From Alphaproteobacteria bacterium CG11_big_fil_rev_8_21_14_0_20_39_49 (GTDB lineage Bacteria > Pseudomonadota > Alphaproteobacteria > Rickettsiales > UBA6187), in assembly GCA_002787635.1 (NCBI GenBank), contig PCXK01000007.1, positions 506,872-570,871 on the forward strand: a DNA stretch of 64,000 bases, read 5' to 3'. Numbering within the stretch: the first letter of the stretch is position 1; the number at the start of each line of letters is the position of its first letter. A program made the translations under genes and the position numbers. Shown piece after piece: positions 40,957 through 49,530 of this stretch. The notes below the pieces were generated by a model, which saw only the letters and a program-made list of their open reading frames with translations, had not been told where the DNA came from and searched no databases.

Positions 40957-43734
40957 CTATAATAAGTCCCTTATTACATTATGGAGTATTCCGCCATTTT
41001 TATAGTATTCCACTTCATCACCCGTATCTATCCTGCATAATAACGGAACTTTTTCAGTTTCACCGTTAGAACGTGTAATAACACAACTAACGTCCATACC
41101 GGGCTTTATGCCCCCTTCTATACCGAGGATATCAACCTTTTCATCACCTTTTAAGTTCAGGGATTTACGTGTAATACCATCTTTAAAGTTAAGAGGCAGA
41201 ACGCCCATTCCAACAAGATTTGAACGGTGAATACGCTCAAAGCTCTCCGATATAACCGCTTTTACACCCAAAAGGATAGTACCTTTAGCAGCCCAGTCAC
41301 GTGAAGAACCCATTCCATAATCTTTTCCGGCAAAGATTACCAAAGGTACGCCCTGCTCTTTCTTTTTCATGGCAAAATCATAAATCGTCACCACCTCACC
41401 GCTATCATGACATTTTGTATAGCCACCCGTTTTTTCAGGGGTCATTTCATTTTGTATCCTGATATTAGCAAAAGTTCCACGCATCATCACTTCATGATTA
41501 CCGCGTCTTGAACCGTAAGAGTTGAAATCCTCAACCGCAACGCCTTTTTCCTTCAGGTATTTTGCGGCAGGGCTATCTTTTGCAATAGAACCCGCAGGAG
41601 AAATATGGTCTGTTGTAATGCTATCGCCGAATATTGCAAGGATACTAGCCCCCTTCACATCTTCGATACCGTCAACTTCCTTTTTCATATCAGTGAAATA
41701 AGGCGGATTATTAATGTAAGTGCTATCCGACCACGCATATGTGTCGCCACCTTCCACTTTTATTTTTTGCCAGTGTTCATCTCCTGCAAATACATCGGCG
41801 TATTTTTTAGCAAACATTTGAGGCGTAACATTTTTTAAAACAGCATCGGCAATTTCAGCATTGGTCGGCCAGATATCTTTTAAATAAACATCGTTACCGT
41901 TATTATCGTTGGCAATAGCATCTTTTGTGATATCAATATTCATGCTTCCTGCTATAGCATATGCAACAACCAAAGGAGGTGATGCCAGATAATTAGCCTT
42001 AACAAGGGCGTGTACCCTGCCCTCAAAATTCCTGTTACCTGAGAGAACCGAACAAACCGTTATATCACTTGCCTTTACCGCCTCTTCAATTTCAGGAAGT
42101 AGGGGACCTGAATTTCCTATACAGGTAGTACAGCCGTACCCTACAAGATTAAAACCAAGTTTATCAAGCTCATCGTCTAAACCTGCCGCCTCAAGATATT
42201 CGGTAACAACCTTAGAACCCGGAGCTAGGGAAGTTTTTACCCAAGGCTTTACCTTAATTCCACGTGCGGCAGCTTTCTTTGCGACAAGCCCCGCCGCAAT
42301 CATTACGGAGGGGTTAGAAGTATTAGTGCAACTGGTTATAGCAGCTATCGTAACATCTCCATGCCTAATCTCATAATCTTTGCCCAAAATTGCCGTATGG
42401 TTATCAATATTACCCACTCTGGTATGTAAAAACGTATCTTTACCTACTTTATCCTTATTGGGGTCCAAATCGTCGCCTGCAACAGGTTTAAGCTCGTCAA
42501 CCTCCTTTGAAGGGTGTTTAAAAGATTCGGACATAACTTTTTTAAATTCGGAAGATGCCGACGCAAGGTTTATTTTATCCTGTGGACGCTTAGGTCCTGA
42601 TATGCAAGGTTCAACATCACCTAAATCAAGTTCAAGTATATCGGTAAATACAGGCTCTTGGCTATTTTCATCGTACCACATGCCTTGTGCCTTTGCATAA
42701 TCTTCGACCAGTTGTATTTGAGCGGCATCACGAGAAGAAAGCTTCATGTACTTAATTGTCTCCTTATCAATAGGGAAGAATCCGCATGTAGCACCATATT
42801 CGGGAGCCATATTCGCAAGCGTCGCCCTGTCTGCAAGCGGCATAGCCGATAAGCCCGAACCGAAATATTCAACAAATTTGCCTACCACACCCTTTGCACG
42901 CAACATCTGCGTAACGGTCAAAACAACGTCTGTTGCCGTGGTTCCTTCCTTCAATGTTCCCGTTAATTTAAAACCTACGACTTCAGGGATTAGCATTGAA
43001 ACAGGCTGACCCAGCATAGCGGCTTCCGCCTCAATGCCCCCTACTCCCCAGCCTAAAACTGCCAAGCCGTTTATCATGGTGGTGTGGGAGTCCGTACCTA
43101 CTACCGTATCGGGGAATATATAGGTTTCGCCGTCAATTTCCTTGCTCCACACGACTTTTGCCAGATATTCAAGATTTACCTGATGGCAAATACCGGTTCC
43201 GGGTGGCACAACCCTAAAATTGTTAAATGCTTTCTGACCCCATTTTAAAAATTCATAACGCTCACGGTTTCTTTCAAACTCCTTTTGCACATTTTCTTCA
43301 AAAGAGCTTGCCGTGCCGTATTTATCAACCATAACCGAATGGTCAATAACCAGATCAACAGCACTTAACGGATTTATTTTTTTGGGATCACCGCCTAAAT
43401 TTTTCATAGCGTCACGCATAGCCGCCAAGTCCACAACCGCAGGCACGCCCGTAAAATCCTGCATCAACACCCTTGCCGGTCTATATGCGATTTCTCTGCT
43501 GTTCTTCTTATCCTTAATCCACTGTGAAAAAGCTTTTATGTCATCACTTTTTACAATATCCCCATCTTCATATCTTAACAGGTTTTCCAATAGAACCTTT
43601 AGAGAAAAAGGCAACCTTGATATATTATTACCGATTGATTTTTCAGCTTCTTTTATACTGTAATAGCTATATTCCCTACCTGACGAAGTAAGGGTGCTTT
43701 TAGTAGAAAAACTATCTATAGATTTTTTGTTCAT
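40957..43734 (-). CDS. acnA: Aconitate hydratase
   Basis: A 925-residue aconitase of the AcnA/IRP type, converting citrate to isocitrate in the TCA cycle with a [4Fe-4S] cluster. Landmarks: N-terminal YYSIKEAEKSIGNNISRLPF, DSHTTMINGLAVLGWGVGGI, cluster Cys motifs ITSCTNTSNPSVMIAAGLVA and VGYGCTTCIGNSGPL, then EVMMRGTFANIRIQN and YGMGSSRDWAAKGTILLGVK in the swivelling domain. Full length. Upstream AAAGGTATTTAAGA. Co-transcribed with the small membrane gene. Confidence 0.98.
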   Translation of the reverse strand: MNKKSIDSFSTKSTLTSSGREYSYYSIKEAEKSIGNNISRLPFSLKVLLENLLRYEDGDIVKSDDIKAFSQWIKDKKNSREIAYRPARVLMQDFTGVPAVVDLAAMRDAMKNLGGDPKKINPLSAVDLVIDHSVMVDKYGTASSFEENVQKEFERNRERYEFLKWGQKAFNNFRVVPPGTGICHQVNLEYLAKVVWSKEIDGETYIFPDTVVGTDSHTTMINGLAVLGWGVGGIEAEAAMLGQPVSMLIPEVVGFKLTGTLKEGTTATDVVLTVTQMLRAKGVVGKFVEYFGSGLSAMPLADRATLANMAPEYGATCGFFPIDKETIKYMKLSSRDAAQIQLVEDYAKAQGMWYDENSQEPVFTDILELDLGDVEPCISGPKRPQDKINLASASSEFKKVMSESFKHPSKEVDELKPVAGDDLDPNKDKVGKDTFLHTRVGNIDNHTAILGKDYEIRHGDVTIAAITSCTNTSNPSVMIAAGLVAKKAAARGIKVKPWVKTSLAPGSKVVTEYLEAAGLDDELDKLGFNLVGYGCTTCIGNSGPLLPEIEEAVKASDITVCSVLSGNRNFEGRVHALVKANYLASPPLVVAYAIAGSMNIDITKDAIANDNNGNDVYLKDIWPTNAEIADAVLKNVTPQMFAKKYADVFAGDEHWQKIKVEGGDTYAWSDSTYINNPPYFTDMKKEVDGIEDVKGASILAIFGDSITTDHISPAGSIAKDSPAAKYLKEKGVAVEDFNSYGSRRGNHEVMMRGTFANIRIQNEMTPEKTGGYTKCHDSGEVVTIYDFAMKKKEQGVPLVIFAGKDYGMGSSRDWAAKGTILLGVKAVISESFERIHRSNLVGMGVLPLNFKDGITRKSLNLKGDEKVDILGIEGGIKPGMDVSCVITRSNGETEKVPLLCRIDTGDEVEYYKNGGILHNVIRDLL

Positions 43735-43865
43735 TCTTAAATACCTTTTAGAATTATATGATGTTTATACCGCCTTCTATTTGTACACATAAAATCCTCG
43801 GAAATAAATACATATTTACTATTTATTAATCAAATTTTGCTAAAATCGGGGTAAGGAGCATAGTA

Positions 43866-44372
43866 ATGCCTGAAGAAAAAATTGCTTTAATAATAGATGA
43901 AAATATACAGTCGGCAGAAATGATAAGGGATATAGTATTATCACTTGGCATAAAACCGGTTCATATCAGCAATAAAATAGAACAGGCTCAAGAAGAGATT
44001 CTAACCAAAAAGCTATCCCTTATAATAACCGAAACACTAATAAACGGAGAGTCGGGGCTGGCTCTGGTAAACTGGCTAAGAAAGATAAATAATCCGAACA
44101 AAACCGTTGCCGTAATATCCCTGACAAGGAATGCCACTAAAAATCTGGTTGAAATGGCACGTGATACAGGAGTTACCGAATTTGTAATAAAGCCTTTTAC
44201 AAAGGCAACTCTTACATCGGCGATAATAAGTGCGACAAAATCGCCGAGAAATTTTATAATAACAAGGCGTTATGCAGGACCCGACAGAAGGAGAAAAACT
44301 CAAGTCCCTCCTGACGGACATGAAAAAAGAAACATGGCTAAACAAAAAGTAAAAGAAAATGAAAACGAATAA
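43866..44372 (+). CDS. Response regulator with GPDRRR tail
   Basis: A 168-residue single receiver domain protein: ALIIDENIQSAEMIRDIVLS (acidic pocket), phosphorylation site replaced or shifted (IITETLINGESGLALVNWLR, Glu at the usual Asp position), Thr and Lys in VTEFVIKPFTKATL. The C-terminal tail has RRYAGPDRRRKTQ, typical of alphaproteobacterial receiver-only proteins. AAGGAGCATAGT ribosome-binding site. It overlaps the next regulator by 14 bases. Signalling partner not evident; nonstandard phosphorylation makes a protein-protein role likely. Confidence 0.75.
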   Translation: MPEEKIALIIDENIQSAEMIRDIVLSLGIKPVHISNKIEQAQEEILTKKLSLIITETLINGESGLALVNWLRKINNPNKTVAVISLTRNATKNLVEMARDTGVTEFVIKPFTKATLTSAIISATKSPRNFIITRRYAGPDRRRKTQVPPDGHEKRNMAKQKVKENENE

Positions 44373-44838
44373 AAACGGCGTATTACTGATTTTAGATATG
44401 GACAAGAGTTCTGCAAGGTTATCAAAAGATATTCTGGAACAACTCTGTTCGAATGATGTAATTGTAGCAGAAACAATAACAACGGCAAAAGGCATAATGG
44501 ATAAAAATGATGCAGTGTTCGTTATTATCAATTTTTTATATAATAATGATGAATGTCTCAACTTTATCAAAGCAATACGCTCCGACACAGAGGGGAAAAA
44601 CTACAAGATTCCCATTCTTACTTTTATTGAAAATAATACGAATATAACCGCTAAGGACGTGCTTAACACGGGTGCGTCAAAATGCATAATAAAACCCTTC
44701 GACCATCAAACATTAAAAAACAATATTCTAGATATAATAAATAATCCGAAAAATTTCATTATGACCGATAACTATATCGGTCCTGACAGAAGAAATGAAA
44801 ATACGGACGTAAAAGAAGATAAACGCAATAAACGCTAA
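44359..44838 (+). CDS. Degenerate response regulator, paralogue of the preceding
   Basis: A 159-residue receiver-like protein. LLILDMDKSSARLSKDILEQ matches the first strand-helix; the phospho-Asp position reads FVIINFLYNNDECLNF without a clear Asp, whereas the KPF loop is retained (ASKCIIKPFDHQTLK). The tail YIGPDRRNENTDVKEDKRNK corresponds to the GPDRRR tail of the preceding protein. Overlapping start implies coupling. Lack of the phospho-acceptor suggests a pseudo-receiver. Confidence 0.7.
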   Translation: MKTNKNGVLLILDMDKSSARLSKDILEQLCSNDVIVAETITTAKGIMDKNDAVFVIINFLYNNDECLNFIKAIRSDTEGKNYKIPILTFIENNTNITAKDVLNTGASKCIIKPFDHQTLKNNILDIINNPKNFIMTDNYIGPDRRNENTDVKEDKRNKR

Positions 44839-44892
44839 CGTTAAAAAACGCCTTACCAATAGATAGTTGCAAAATTATATAAAAAATCTATA

Positions 44893-45037
44893 TATATAGT
44901 AACTTTGAATTTAATTTACCTCTCGGTATCTAAAAAGTTTCCTAACTTTTTTAAATGTGGATTCCACTATAATTTTGTTCTACTAACAAAATTCGTGGAA
45001 TGACAAAAATTAGTAAATTAAATGCAAATTTATTATA
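44893..45037. mobile_element. MITE-like element R4, copy e
   Basis: 145 bp: left TATATAGTAACTTTGAATTTAATTTA, right TAAATTAAATGCAAATTTATTATA, interior AAAAAGTTTCCTAACTTTTT and GTGGATTCCACTAT. Ends 28 bases before the ccmA start codon, so it contributes the ccmA leader. It lies in opposite orientation to copy d. Confidence 0.75.
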
Positions 45038-45065
45038 CAATGCAACAAACTGTCAATTTATAAAG

Positions 45066-45680
45066 ATGCTTACACTTAACAACATCACCTGTAAAAAAGG
45101 CGAGCGGATACTCTTTAAGAATCTGGGCTTTACCCTAGGAGACGGGTGTGCCGTTATAATAAGGGGTGCTAACGGTTCGGGTAAAACCAGCCTGTTAAAT
45201 ATAATAGCATGCCTTGCAGCACCCGATGAAGGCGAGATATTATACGCAAATGAATCCGTAATAGGGGAACACCGGAAGGAATATTGCGGTATGATACAAT
45301 ATATAGGGCATAAAAATGCATTAAAACCGCAACTCACCGTAAGGGAAAATCTGAAATTCTGGACAGACCTTAGGGACTCTGAAGAAAGGCTAAATGCAGC
45401 CATATCATTTTTCGACCTCAATGATTTTGAAAACACCCCGTGTGCCAAGCTATCACAAGGCTGGCAGAAAAAAGTATCTCTGGCAAAATTGCTTGCATGT
45501 CCGTCCGAGATATGGCTACTGGACGAACCTTTTACCAATCTTGACTTTGATTCAAGACTAAAACTGCGTAGCGTTATAGAAACAAGATGCGAAAACGGCG
45601 GTTCAGTAATAGTGGCAACACATGATGACGTACAGATAAGTAACTCCGTAGAGCTTAATCTGGAGGATTTTGTAAATTGA
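45066..45680 (+). CDS. ccmA: Heme exporter ATP-binding protein CcmA
   Basis: A 204-residue ABC ATPase of cytochrome c biogenesis. Walker A GANGSGKTSLLN, signature motif LSQGWQKKVSLAKLL, Walker B IWLLDEPFTNLD, His loop ATHDD. Start ATG 45066 matches the family N-terminus (MLTLNNITCKKGERILFKN); a longer reading would translate repeat R4e. The CcmA-specific GW/QKK signature and CcmB neighbour support the call. With CcmB it forms the CcmAB core that releases heme from CcmE in the inner membrane. Confidence 0.93.
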   Translation: MLTLNNITCKKGERILFKNLGFTLGDGCAVIIRGANGSGKTSLLNIIACLAAPDEGEILYANESVIGEHRKEYCGMIQYIGHKNALKPQLTVRENLKFWTDLRDSEERLNAAISFFDLNDFENTPCAKLSQGWQKKVSLAKLLACPSEIWLLDEPFTNLDFDSRLKLRSVIETRCENGGSVIVATHDDVQISNSVELNLEDFVN

Positions 45681-46306
45681 ATATAATGCTGATATTAATT
45701 AAGCGTGACTTACTGCTTGCGGCTAAAAAAGGCAGCGGAACAGGCAATATAATAGCATTTTTTATCATATCATCAATTCTTTTTGCTTTTGGCACAGGCT
45801 CCGAGCCTGATAAACTAAAAAGCATCGGAACAGGGACAATATGGGTCTGTGCGTTACTATCTTCAATGATGGCAATACCGAAAATTTTCGATGAGGATTA
45901 CGAAGACGGCTCACTGGCTCAGATATTCCTTCAGGGACATTTGACCGAGATTGTTATTCTATCAAAAATTATCTCTCACTGGATAATAAGCTGCCTTCCT
46001 TTGATATTAATCACACCTTTTATCGCAATGCTTTTCAATATTGAAAATAACACATCTTCGATTATGTTATCGTTGGCGATAGGAACGCCGATATTATGCT
46101 CGATAGGAATAATGGGTGCAGCCTTGACTTTAGGGGTAAAGCGTGCAGGAAACCTTATAGGAATAATTATATTACCGCTATATATTCCTACAATGATTTT
46201 CGGTGTTAGTGCTAATATTAAAATGCTGCTGTCCGTATTGCTGCTTATGCTGCCTATAGCAATTTTGGCAACAGGCACAGCGATAAAGGAAGCTTTAGGA
46301 GAATAG
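45677..46306 (+). CDS. ccmB: Heme exporter protein CcmB
   Basis: A 209-residue membrane protein with six hydrophobic helices, matching CcmB: the IKRDLLLAAKKGSGTGNIIA start, TGTIWVCALLSSMMAIPKIF, EDYEDGSLAQIFLQGH, and ALTLGVKRAGNLIGIIILPL. TTG start overlapping the ccmA stop by four bases, after GGAGG. ATG 45686 is the alternative. Completes the CcmAB ABC unit; other ccm genes are not in the window. Confidence 0.92.
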   Translation: MNIMLILIKRDLLLAAKKGSGTGNIIAFFIISSILFAFGTGSEPDKLKSIGTGTIWVCALLSSMMAIPKIFDEDYEDGSLAQIFLQGHLTEIVILSKIISHWIISCLPLILITPFIAMLFNIENNTSSIMLSLAIGTPILCSIGIMGAALTLGVKRAGNLIGIIILPLYIPTMIFGVSANIKMLLSVLLLMLPIAILATGTAIKEALGE

Positions 46307-46948
46307 ATGGAAACGCAATTATATATTATCAGCCCTGAAAAATTTGAACTTCCCACGTTCAATGCTGACTTGGAAAAATCACTTGCAACAGGCAAAGTTT
46401 CGGTTTTTCAACTGCGACTCAAAAACACAGATGATGAGAAAATAATCAGCTATTCAAAAGAAATAATTCCTATATGTCACAAATACAACGTTCAATTTAT
46501 ACTGAACGACAGACCCGATCTGGCAGCAAGAGTAAATGCAGACGGAGTGCATATCGGAGAAGAACAAGACGGCACGGTAGCAACCGCAAGGAAATTGCTG
46601 GGAAATAAAAAGGTAATAGGCGTAAGCTGCTACGGTTCGACAGACAGGGCTTTAGAAATGGCGGAAGCCGGAGCTGATTACGTAGCATTCGGGGCTTTTT
46701 TCCCAACACAGACAAAAGAACCTAAAGCCAGACCAAAACCTGATATTTTAAAATGGTGGGTTACAAATTGTAGCATACCTTGCGTTGCTATAGGCGGTAT
46801 CAAAGCCGATAATTGTAGTGAGATATCAAGAACAGGCACGGATTTTATCGCCGTAGTTTCTGCTATATGGCAACACCCCTGCGGCTGCGAATTTGCAACA
46901 AATGAACTTTATGAAGCTATAAACAGGCATGGCAGTTTTGATGCATAA
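46307..46948 (+). CDS. thiE: Thiamine-phosphate synthase
   Basis: A 213-residue TIM-barrel ThiE: N-terminal QLYIISPEKFELPTFNADLE, QLRLKNTDDEKI, the FILNDRPDLAARVNADGVHI pyrophosphate-binding segment, GVSCYGSTDRALEMAEAGAD, VAFGAFFPTQTKE, and phosphate-binding PCVAIGGI. Joins HMP-PP and THZ-P to thiamine phosphate. The ATG directly follows the ccmB stop with TTAGGAGAATAG in front, so it is in the ccmAB transcript although functionally unrelated. Confidence 0.93.
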   Translation: METQLYIISPEKFELPTFNADLEKSLATGKVSVFQLRLKNTDDEKIISYSKEIIPICHKYNVQFILNDRPDLAARVNADGVHIGEEQDGTVATARKLLGNKKVIGVSCYGSTDRALEMAEAGADYVAFGAFFPTQTKEPKARPKPDILKWWVTNCSIPCVAIGGIKADNCSEISRTGTDFIAVVSAIWQHPCGCEFATNELYEAINRHGSFDA

Positions 46949-46957
46949 TTAGAGATA

Positions 46958-47833
46958 CTATAACTTATGCCTGCAAACCACTTCCGACCCGCCGTTCAAG
47001 TATTCTATTTCATCAAAACTTATCATGCGGGTCATTAATAAGCCTCGTCCGTTGGGCTTGTCGGCTCTTGCAGGCTTTAATTCAAAGAAGCTCTCATAGT
47101 CAAATCCCCTGCCGCAGTCTTTTATGTTAAGTATGATTTCATCTGCATTTTTTGATAATTTTATTGTAACATACTTATTGCTGTTTTCAGGCAAATGCAA
47201 TCTCCTGTTTATTTCACTAGCCAGATTACCCGAAGACAGCAATTCCCCTTTTCTTTCAAAGCCTATATTCAGGTTTCCATGTTCTATTGCATTAGTCAGC
47301 AACTCTATCATTCCCAAAATAACCTTTTCGGGGTCAGGATAAAACCTTGCCAGAAAATATGCGGCATCATAAGCCTCTTTTGGCTTTATCAATCTCATTT
47401 CAATATTTCTTATCAAGGATATTGAAGCGTTGTTTTTATCAAGCTCTTCGAGTAAATCTTTTTTATATCTTAAATCATTTAATGCAGAACGCATTATTGA
47501 TATCAGCATATCATGTGTAAAAGGTTTAGTAAGATAATAATAAACCCCTGAATCTATACCCTCGACAATGCTATTGTGATCTGCCGCTGCACTCTGCATG
47601 ATTACCGGTATATTTTTCTTGCTTTCATTCAGCATTTCCATGAATATTATGCCGTCAATGCTAGGCATCATTCTATCCAGTAATATTAGTGAAATATCAC
47701 TCCTATTCTCCAGAATCTTCAAACCCTCTTCACCGCTATAGGCCTTAACAGGTTCATATCCTTCTATTTTTAAATGCTCCTCTAAAAGTTCAACATTAAT
47801 TGCATCGTCATCTACAACAAGTACTTTTATCAC
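46958..47833 (-). CDS. Receiver plus HATPase (anti-sigma-kinase-like) regulator
   Basis: A 291-residue protein: receiver (VLVVDDDAINVELLEEHLKI; phospho-Asp in ISLILLDRMMPSIDG; Lys in YYLTKPFTHDML), a helical linker (about 130-165), and an ATPase domain of the RsbW/HATPase_c_2 type (GMIELLTNAIEHGNLNIGF, IKDCGRGFDYESFF, GRGLLMTRMISFDEIEYLNG). This REC-HATPase form acts in partner-switching or general-stress control in some bacteria. It starts at the last base of the histidine kinase gene, suggesting that the kinase phosphorylates it. Confidence 0.85.
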   Translation of the reverse strand: MIKVLVVDDDAINVELLEEHLKIEGYEPVKAYSGEEGLKILENRSDISLILLDRMMPSIDGIIFMEMLNESKKNIPVIMQSAAADHNSIVEGIDSGVYYYLTKPFTHDMLISIMRSALNDLRYKKDLLEELDKNNASISLIRNIEMRLIKPKEAYDAAYFLARFYPDPEKVILGMIELLTNAIEHGNLNIGFERKGELLSSGNLASEINRRLHLPENSNKYVTIKLSKNADEIILNIKDCGRGFDYESFFELKPARADKPNGRGLLMTRMISFDEIEYLNGGSEVVCRHKL

Positions 47834-48864
47834 TATTTCAACTCCACGATAGGTATAACAAATGAAAATTTACTACCGCTTTGTGCGTTGCTCTCCGCCC
47901 ATATGTAGCCTTTATGAGCCTCAATAACCTCTTTGCATATCGCAAGCCCGATACCGCAACCAAGGGCGTTGTTTTTTGTAACCGAACTTTGGTTATATTT
48001 GTTAAATATAATATCCAATTCACCTTTAGGAATCCCCACCCCTTCATCTATAACCGATACCTTAAGGCATTTGCCTTTTATAGCTTTAAAATCAACTAAA
48101 TCCTCTACCGTTACGGTTACATTTGTGTTATTTGGAGAAAATTTAACGGCATTAGATATCAGGTTAGTTAACACCACAAATAATTTTACCATGTCAAAAT
48201 AGTAATCATTTTCTTTCTCATGCCTGACTATATCTACCTTGATTTTTTTCTTTTTTATCAATGGATCTAAGCCTGAAATTACATTGTCGATACAATCAAT
48301 AATGCTGTTCTTTTCGATTTTATAAGTTACATTGCCTGACTCTATCGCCGACATATCCAGAATTGAATTTACAACCTTAAGTAATCTGGCACAGCTATCT
48401 TCTATATTATTAAAATAAGATGCGACACTATCTGTCTTCCCTTCGCTAGTCTTCTTTTTTCCAAGCTCGGCAAAATTCAATATAGCATGCATAGGTGAAC
48501 GTATTTCATGCGAAACACCTACCAACAAATTTGTCTTATTATAACTGATAGCCTTAAGGTTATTATAGTCTTTCCTCAAGTTGGCATCTTTGTTTTGTAT
48601 CACATGCACAAGTTTGTCAAAAGCTTCAACAAGCTCTTCAGACTGCCTTTTTGTAGCAAATAAAGAGCTTATATCGAGAAAACCATGTTTTGGTTTTCTC
48701 CTCAACATAAACAAGACTACCGATAAAATCAGAACAGTTACAAGTAGAAAAAAATATTGCCGCTTATAAGCGTTATCGTCTTTTACAACCTCTAAGAAAC
48801 TATCCGAAATAGCAGGAGGCACAGTAACGACTATAAACAAGAATGTAGTGAGAATAAGACTCAA
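47833..48864 (-). CDS. Membrane sensor histidine kinase
   Basis: A 343-residue kinase with two N-terminal membrane helices (LILTTFLFIVVTVPPAI and FFLLVTVLILSVVLFML) and only a short periplasmic loop, then coiled coil, HisKA with phospho-His in GVSHEIRSPMHAILNFAELG, and HATPase (VVLTNLISNAVKFSPN, DEGVGIPKGELDIIFNKYNQ, GCGIGLAICKEVIEAHKGYI). TTG 48864 has AGAGG eight bases upstream; a TTG at 48891 is the longer alternative. The tiny sensor loop suggests a membrane or cytosolic cue. Operon with the receiver-ATPase protein. Confidence 0.88.
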   Translation of the reverse strand: MSLILTTFLFIVVTVPPAISDSFLEVVKDDNAYKRQYFFLLVTVLILSVVLFMLRRKPKHGFLDISSLFATKRQSEELVEAFDKLVHVIQNKDANLRKDYNNLKAISYNKTNLLVGVSHEIRSPMHAILNFAELGKKKTSEGKTDSVASYFNNIEDSCARLLKVVNSILDMSAIESGNVTYKIEKNSIIDCIDNVISGLDPLIKKKKIKVDIVRHEKENDYYFDMVKLFVVLTNLISNAVKFSPNNTNVTVTVEDLVDFKAIKGKCLKVSVIDEGVGIPKGELDIIFNKYNQSSVTKNNALGCGIGLAICKEVIEAHKGYIWAESNAQSGSKFSFVIPIVELK

Positions 48865-49013
48865 GCTTAGAACCTCTAAATAATAAAACAACTTAAATCA
48901 TACCACAATAGGTTGTGAATCGCAACTATTTATTCAACCTCGGGTGATTATGTTTATTGCAGATAAATTTTGTATATATTTTCTAATTGGAACAGAACCG
49001 TGTCTATTAAGCA

Positions 49014-49436
49014 CTACCCCTGAATTATATCGTCGATATCTGCCTCATCTTCGGAAACCATTTCTCCTATGTAGGAAATACCTTCCTTATGAGTCGAATT
49101 TTTATCCCCTGATTTTAGAGGATGCCAGTCATACAAATCTTGTCCCTGATAAACCAGTTTATAGGCACATGTATCGGGCATCCAGTATATCTTATCAATA
49201 TTTTCAGGAGTTATAACCCAGCAATCAGGAACATTTTTCTTTCTGTTCTTATAATCGGTACACTTACATGTATCAAGATTGAGATATTTACAGGCAATAT
49301 TACTTTGCACGATTTCACCCGTATCTTCATCTTCAAGCCTTATCAGGCAGCAAAGACCGCAACCATCGCACAAAGACTCCCATTCATCTTTGCTCATTTC
49401 CTCAAGTTTCTTCTCTTTCCAGAATTGCTTAGACAT
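49014..49436 (-). CDS. YcgN/UPF0260-type zinc- or iron-binding cysteine-cluster protein
   Basis: A 140-residue protein of the YcgN family (YkgJ-like cysteine cluster). Features: WESLCDGCGLCCLIRLEDED with the CxxCxxCC core, ACKYLNLDTCKCTDYKNRKK, PDCWVITPENIDKIYWMPDT and the ending CAYKLVYQGQDLYDWHPL. Length fits. The conserved cysteines probably bind metal; the physiological role is unknown. Upstream gap to the histidine kinase shows nothing else. Confidence 0.9.
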   Translation of the reverse strand: MSKQFWKEKKLEEMSKDEWESLCDGCGLCCLIRLEDEDTGEIVQSNIACKYLNLDTCKCTDYKNRKKNVPDCWVITPENIDKIYWMPDTCAYKLVYQGQDLYDWHPLKSGDKNSTHKEGISYIGEMVSEDEADIDDIIQG

Positions 49437-49530
49437 TTTCTTAATATTTTAACCATTGCTATTGACAACAAACTGTATAATATTATACACATTCGGTATG
49501 AAGGTGCAATAAAACAAAAGGAAGCTAAAA

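Noticed and set aside
45000-45065. 22-residue extension of CcmA
   Set aside because: It lies in repeat R4e; ATG 45066 gives the normal family start.
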